The notes under the pieces are model-generated. The model was not told where the DNA came from, searched no databases, and saw only the letters and a list, made by a program, of their open reading frames with translations. Made by a program: the position numbers and the translations under genes. Positions 13,637 through 16,468 of a DNA stretch of 16,468 bases are shown here, in pieces (the stretch's first letter is position 1; each line of letters opens with the position of its first letter). This DNA is from Pseudomonadota bacterium (GTDB taxonomy: Bacteria; Pseudomonadota; Gammaproteobacteria; Burkholderiales; Burkholderiaceae_C): NCBI GenBank assembly GCA_023387335.1, contig JAEWIF010000061.1, positions 1 through 16,468 of the forward strand, written 5' to 3'.

Positions 13637-13681
13637 GTAAGCAGTCCGGCGCGGCAGGCCCAGGCCGCCCGTCGAGGCAGG

Positions 13682-13697
13682 CGCGATTCCAATCGCG
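13682..13697. repeat. Short perfect inverted repeat
   Basis: CGCGATT-CC-AATCGCG, 7-bp arms with a 2-bp centre, about 165 bp upstream of the hemerythrin gene. It may be an operator-like site; no protein can be assigned to it. Confidence 0.35.
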
Positions 13698-13808
13698 GCG
13701 GTCCCTCTCGCTGAACCGTATGTAGGCTTCGCGCACCGCCTGCTTCATCGAATACAGCGCTTCGACTTCACCATTGGCGGCATCTCCCAGGCGACGTTTT
13801 CCTACAGG

Positions 13809-13836
13809 TTGGCCCGTCCGTGGATTTCAAGATAAG
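13809..13836 (+). promoter_or_regulatory. Weak candidate promoter of the hemerythrin gene
   Basis: TTGGCC (13809-13814), a 16-bp spacer and GATAAG (13831-13836), four of six bases matching in each hexamer. It is followed by a good AAGGAG (13847-13852) 8 nt before the ATG at 13861. Confidence 0.35.
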
Positions 13837-13860
13837 GGCATCCAACAAGGAGCCCTCCCC

Positions 13861-14346
13861 ATGCCCAATTCGCGTGCGAAAGACGCCTGCGACCTGCTCG
13901 ATGCCGACCATCGCGCGGTCAAGAAACTGTTCAAGGAATACGAAGAGCTGACCGGGTCGCGTGCCCGCAACGCGGCCCAGAAGAAGCTCGACCTGGCGCA
14001 CCAGATCTGCACGGAGCTGACGGTGCACGCCCAGATCGAGGAAGAGATCTTCTACCCGGCCCTGCGCGGCGCCATCAAGGACACCGACCTGCTCGACGAG
14101 GCCGAGGTCGAGCACCAGACCGCGAAGGACCTGATCGCGCAGATCCAGGGCGCGGCCGAGGCGGACGACAAGTTCGACGCCAAGGTCAAGGTGCTCGGCG
14201 AGTACATCGACCACCACGTCAAGGAAGAGCGGGGCGAGATCTTCGTGAAGGCCCGCGCCGCGAGGAAGCTGGACCTGGTCTCCATGCGCGACGAGCTCGA
14301 AGCCCGCAAGGAAGAGCTGATGTCGGAGATGGGCGTCGAGGCCTGA
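13861..14346 (+). CDS. Hemerythrin HHE-domain protein
   Basis: 161 residues, soluble and helical. The non-haem di-iron ligand set of HHE-cation-binding proteins is visible: H17 (DADHRAVKKLF), H56 and E60 (VHAQIEEEIFYP), H85 (EVEHQTAKDLI), H119 and E123 (YIDHHVKEERGEIF). Stand-alone proteins of this kind bind O2 or NO or act in iron and oxidative stress responses; the role here is not determined. The tail (about 130-161) is a charged helix. AAGGAG 8 nt before the ATG is the clearest Shine-Dalgarno in this part of the window and fixes the start. It lies in the block between the ABC ATPase and its probable permease, with two RHH regulators behind it. Confidence 0.94.
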   Translation: MPNSRAKDACDLLDADHRAVKKLFKEYEELTGSRARNAAQKKLDLAHQICTELTVHAQIEEEIFYPALRGAIKDTDLLDEAEVEHQTAKDLIAQIQGAAEADDKFDAKVKVLGEYIDHHVKEERGEIFVKARAARKLDLVSMRDELEARKEELMSEMGVEA

Positions 14347-14365
14347 CGACCGACTCTCGCGTTCC

Positions 14366-15115
14366 TCAGCGGCGCCGCCAGTAGTCGTAGCTCCACGCGT
14401 CCGAGAAGCCGGCGCGGCGGTAGATCGACTGGGCGGCGTTGCTGCTTTCCACTTGCAGGAAAGCGCGGACTGTTCCCCGCCGCACAGCCTCGCCGCCCAG
14501 CGCGGCGAGGATCGCCGCCGCGAACCCACGACCGCGCCCCGCCGCCGCGGTGCGCATGCCGTGCACGCCCCACCAGCCTTCTGCGAAGCAGCCGCAGCCC
14601 ACGGCCACCATCCGTCCCTTCATCCGCACGCCCGCGAACAGGCTCCGGCGCGAACTGCGCAGGAGGCCGACGCGGCACGCGCCGTCGACCGGGTCGAAGT
14701 CGGCGCCCAGGTACACGGCGGCCCAGTCGTCGGTGGCTTCCGCGGTGAGTTCCACCGTTGCGTCGGAAGACGGCAGAGCCGCCGCCGATGAAGACCGGCC
14801 CACCATCGTGAGCGTGGGCTGGGTGCCCGCATAGCCGCGCGCGAGCAGCGCTTCGCGCAGTCCATCGAACGCGGCCACTCGCGGCAAGCGGAACACCGCG
14901 TTCAATCCGCGTTCCGAATAGCGCCGCTCGATCTCCGGCACCACGCCCGCGTCCATGCCTTCGTGCCGCGTGGGTACCGCGCTGTGCGCGCGGCCGACGG
15001 TGCCCGGGTCCAGCGCGAGCAGCCAGCCGTCCAGCGCCTGCACTTCGCGCGGCGGCACGGCCGCGAGCGTGGCCTTCTCCAGTGATTCGATCGCGTGCTG
15101 ATCCATGGAACGCAT
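14366..15115 (-). CDS. GNAT-family N-acetyltransferase
   Basis: 249 residues from ATG 15115 (MRSMDQHAIESLEK). GAGG sits 5 nt upstream of that ATG; the next in-frame ATG (15106) is an alternative. The N-terminal half contains 'LDGWLLALDPGTVGRAHSAVP', a pattern common in two-part GNAT proteins. The C-terminal catalytic half has 'VGCGCFAEGWWGVHGMRT', the acetyl-CoA loop 'AAGRGRGFAAAILAAL', and 'FLQVESSNAAQSIYRRAGF' with the usual N.AA..Y...GF ending. The acceptor is unknown. Its stop is 19 bp from the hemerythrin stop (convergent) and its start is 24 bp from the start of the divergent FtsX-type permease. Confidence 0.9.
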   Translation of the reverse strand: MRSMDQHAIESLEKATLAAVPPREVQALDGWLLALDPGTVGRAHSAVPTRHEGMDAGVVPEIERRYSERGLNAVFRLPRVAAFDGLREALLARGYAGTQPTLTMVGRSSSAAALPSSDATVELTAEATDDWAAVYLGADFDPVDGACRVGLLRSSRRSLFAGVRMKGRMVAVGCGCFAEGWWGVHGMRTAAAGRGRGFAAAILAALGGEAVRRGTVRAFLQVESSNAAQSIYRRAGFSDAWSYDYWRRR

Positions 15116-15126
15116 CCTAGCCTCGG

Positions 15127-15132
15127 CACAAT
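15127..15132 (+). promoter_or_regulatory. Possible -10 box at the permease start
   Basis: CACAAT (four of six consensus bases) ends 7 nt before the permease ATG and there is no Shine-Dalgarno. The permease probably has its own promoter here because the preceding gene is transcribed in the opposite direction. Confidence 0.3.
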
Positions 15133-15139
15133 CGACGGC

Positions 15140-16468
15140 ATGTTCGCCCTGCTGCGCACGTTCTCCTGGCAGGACCTGCGCCACCACCCGTGGCGCAGCC
15201 TGTGCGCGGTCGGCGCGGTGATGCTGGGCGTGGCGCTCGCGCTGGCCGTGCACCTGATCAACGCCTCCGCGCTCAGCGAGTTCTCGGCGGCGGTGCGCGC
15301 CGTCAACGGCCAGCCCGACCTGGAACTGCGCGCCACCCGCGGCGCCTTCGACGAGTCGCTGTTCGCCCGCGTCGCCACGCAGCCCCAGGTGGCGATGGCC
15401 AGCCCGGTACTGGAGCTCGCGACCAACGCCGTCACGCCGCAGGGCCGGCGCGTGCCGCTGCGCGTGGTCGGCCTGGACGCGCTCTCGGCCACGCCGATGG
15501 CGCCGGCGCTCGCGCCCGTCCCCGCGCGCGACGCCGATCGGCTGGCGCTGTTCGCGCCGGCCACGCTGTTCCTCAATGCCGCCGCGCGCGAGCAGCTCGG
15601 CGAAGGCACGGTGCGGTTGCAGGCCGGCCTGCAGCTGCGCGACGCGAAAGTGGCCGGCACCGTCGGCGCGGGCGGCGCGCCGCTCGCCGTGATGGACATC
15701 GCCGCGGCGCAGGAGCTGTTCGGCCGGCTCGGCGAACTCTCGCGCATCGACGTGCAGCTGAAGCCGGGCACGGACCGCGCCGCCTGGCTGAAGGACGTCG
15801 CCCTGCCCGCCGGCGTGGTCGCGGCCGAGCCCGGCGATGCCACCCAGCGCGTGAGCAACCTCTCGCGCGCCTACCGCGTCAACCTGATGGTGCTGGCGCT
15901 GGTCGCGCTGTTCACCGGCGCCTTCCTCGTGTTTTCGGTGCTGGCGCTCAGCGTGGCGCGGCGCGCGCAGCAGTTCGCGCTGCTCGGCGTGCTCGGATTG
16001 GACGCGAGCCAGCGGCAACGCCTCGTGCTGCTGGAATCGGCCGCGCTCGGCGCCGTCGGCGCGGTGGCCGGCGTGGCGCTCGGCACCGCGCTCGCCGCGC
16101 TGGCGCTGCGCCTGCTCGGCGGCGACCTGGGCGGCGGCTACTTCGAAGGCGTGGCGCCGCGCCTGCAATGGAGCACGGCCGCGGCGGGCGGCTACGGCCT
16201 GCTGGGCGTTGTCGCCGCGATGGCAGGCGGCTGGTTCCCCGCGCACGACGCGCAGCGTCTGCCGCTCGCGCAATCGCTCAAGGGCCTGCGCGCCGGCACC
16301 TCGGCGCGGCGCTGGCCGTGGCTCGGACCGCTGCTGCTGGTCGCGGCCGGCGCGATGGCGCTGCTGCCCCCGGTGTTCGACCTGCCGCTAGCCGCGTACC
16401 TCTCGGTCGGCCTGCTGCTGGTGGGCGGCGTCGCCTCGCTGCCGCCGCTGGTGGGCGCGGCCTACGAC
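15140..16468 (+). CDS. FtsX-like ABC permease (YbbP/LolC-like), 3' end missing
   Basis: 443 codons, open to the window edge; relatives are about 800 residues, so roughly half is present. It begins MFALLRTFSWQDLRHHPWRS with TM1 at 21-42, then a large periplasmic domain (43-245). TM2 (248-270, VNLMVLALVALFTGAFLVFSV) leads into the FtsX core 'SVARRAQQFALLGVLGLDASQRQRL', with TM3 (298-322), TM4 (347-367) and a further pair starting near 392, as in the duplicated ten-TM YbbP layout. It probably pairs with the ATPase at 12366-13025 to form a MacB/YbbAP-type transporter acting on periplasmic or lipid substrates. No substrate can be named. Confidence 0.92.
   Translation, partial: MFALLRTFSWQDLRHHPWRSLCAVGAVMLGVALALAVHLINASALSEFSAAVRAVNGQPDLELRATRGAFDESLFARVATQPQVAMASPVLELATNAVTPQGRRVPLRVVGLDALSATPMAPALAPVPARDADRLALFAPATLFLNAAAREQLGEGTVRLQAGLQLRDAKVAGTVGAGGAPLAVMDIAAAQELFGRLGELSRIDVQLKPGTDRAAWLKDVALPAGVVAAEPGDATQRVSNLSRAYRVNLMVLALVALFTGAFLVFSVLALSVARRAQQFALLGVLGLDASQRQRLVLLESAALGAVGAVAGVALGTALAALALRLLGGDLGGGYFEGVAPRLQWSTAAAGGYGLLGVVAAMAGGWFPAHDAQRLPLAQSLKGLRAGTSARRWPWLGPLLLVAAGAMALLPPVFDLPLAAYLSVGLLLVGGVASLPPLVGAAYD

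Larger units (their letters stand above)
13596..13830 (-). other. Unassigned stretch with an open frame in phase with RHH gene 2
   Basis: The minus strand is open in the RHH2 frame from about 13828 and could encode a peptide containing 'NGEVEALYSMKQAVREAYI' and 'RFSERDRRDWNRACLDGR', with fairly normal codon choice. The only ATG before 13619 is at 13748. I do not recognise the peptide. It may be a remnant of a lost gene, an N-terminal extension of RHH2, or chance openness in GC-rich DNA. A perfect 7-bp-arm palindrome CGCGATT-CC-AATCGCG lies within it at 13682-13697. Confidence 0.3.

Noticed and set aside
13026..15139. Genomic island with attachment-site repeats between the ABC ATPase and permease
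   Set aside because: I compared the two junction sequences and saw no direct repeat, integrase or transposase, so I report only a split operon.
14366..16273. Minus-strand frame of 635 codons running through the FtsX permease
   Set aside because: The real GNAT gene starts at 15115. The upstream part is antisense to a permease with clear TM segments and family motifs.

Overview
The window is very GC-rich, with short intergenic gaps and many 4-bp ATGA overlaps. Its gene content (an imuA-type SOS mutagenesis cassette, scoAB beside a PAS-LuxR regulator, MutL carrying the endonuclease motif, miaA) suggests a betaproteobacterial chromosome, most likely of the Comamonadaceae (Ramlibacter/Variovorax-like). 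This taxonomic call is an inference from gene style and order, not from a marker gene. I saw no tRNA, rRNA, CRISPR array, insertion sequence or phage gene.

Left end (1-2236) has a DNA-damage theme. A truncated imuA runs leftward off the window, with a consensus-quality LexA box just upstream. Diverging from it is a tight three-gene unit: an XRE-type HTH protein, an AbiEii-like nucleotidyltransferase (together resembling a toxin-antitoxin pair) and a 3-methyladenine DNA glycosylase (aag). The HTH gene's promoter lies inside a 50-bp interrupted palindrome, as expected for an autoregulated repressor.

Middle (2241-7430) is mostly housekeeping: an exported poly-Gln-tailed protein of unknown function, the two subunits of a 3-oxoacid CoA-transferase (scoA, scoB) divergent from a PAS-LuxR regulator, a DedA membrane protein, and mutL divergent from dedA. 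Between the regulator and scoA is a dyad that could serve as the regulator's binding site.

Right half (7437-16468) begins with a leftward HlyD lipoprotein / ATPase / ABC-2 permease exporter operon. It is followed by a rightward lipoprotein-like alpha/beta hydrolase, miaA, and a LolD/YbbA-type ATPase overlapping the end of miaA. The probable partner permease (FtsX/YbbP type) starts only at 15140 and runs off the window. The 2.1 kb between the ATPase and the permease holds two paralogous ribbon-helix-helix proteins, a hemerythrin-domain protein and a GNAT acetyltransferase, in mixed orientation and with several DNA dyads. This looks like an accessory cassette separating two cooperating genes.

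The most interesting parts are the HTH/nucleotidyltransferase/aag unit beside the SOS cassette, and the small accessory block at 13030-15115.
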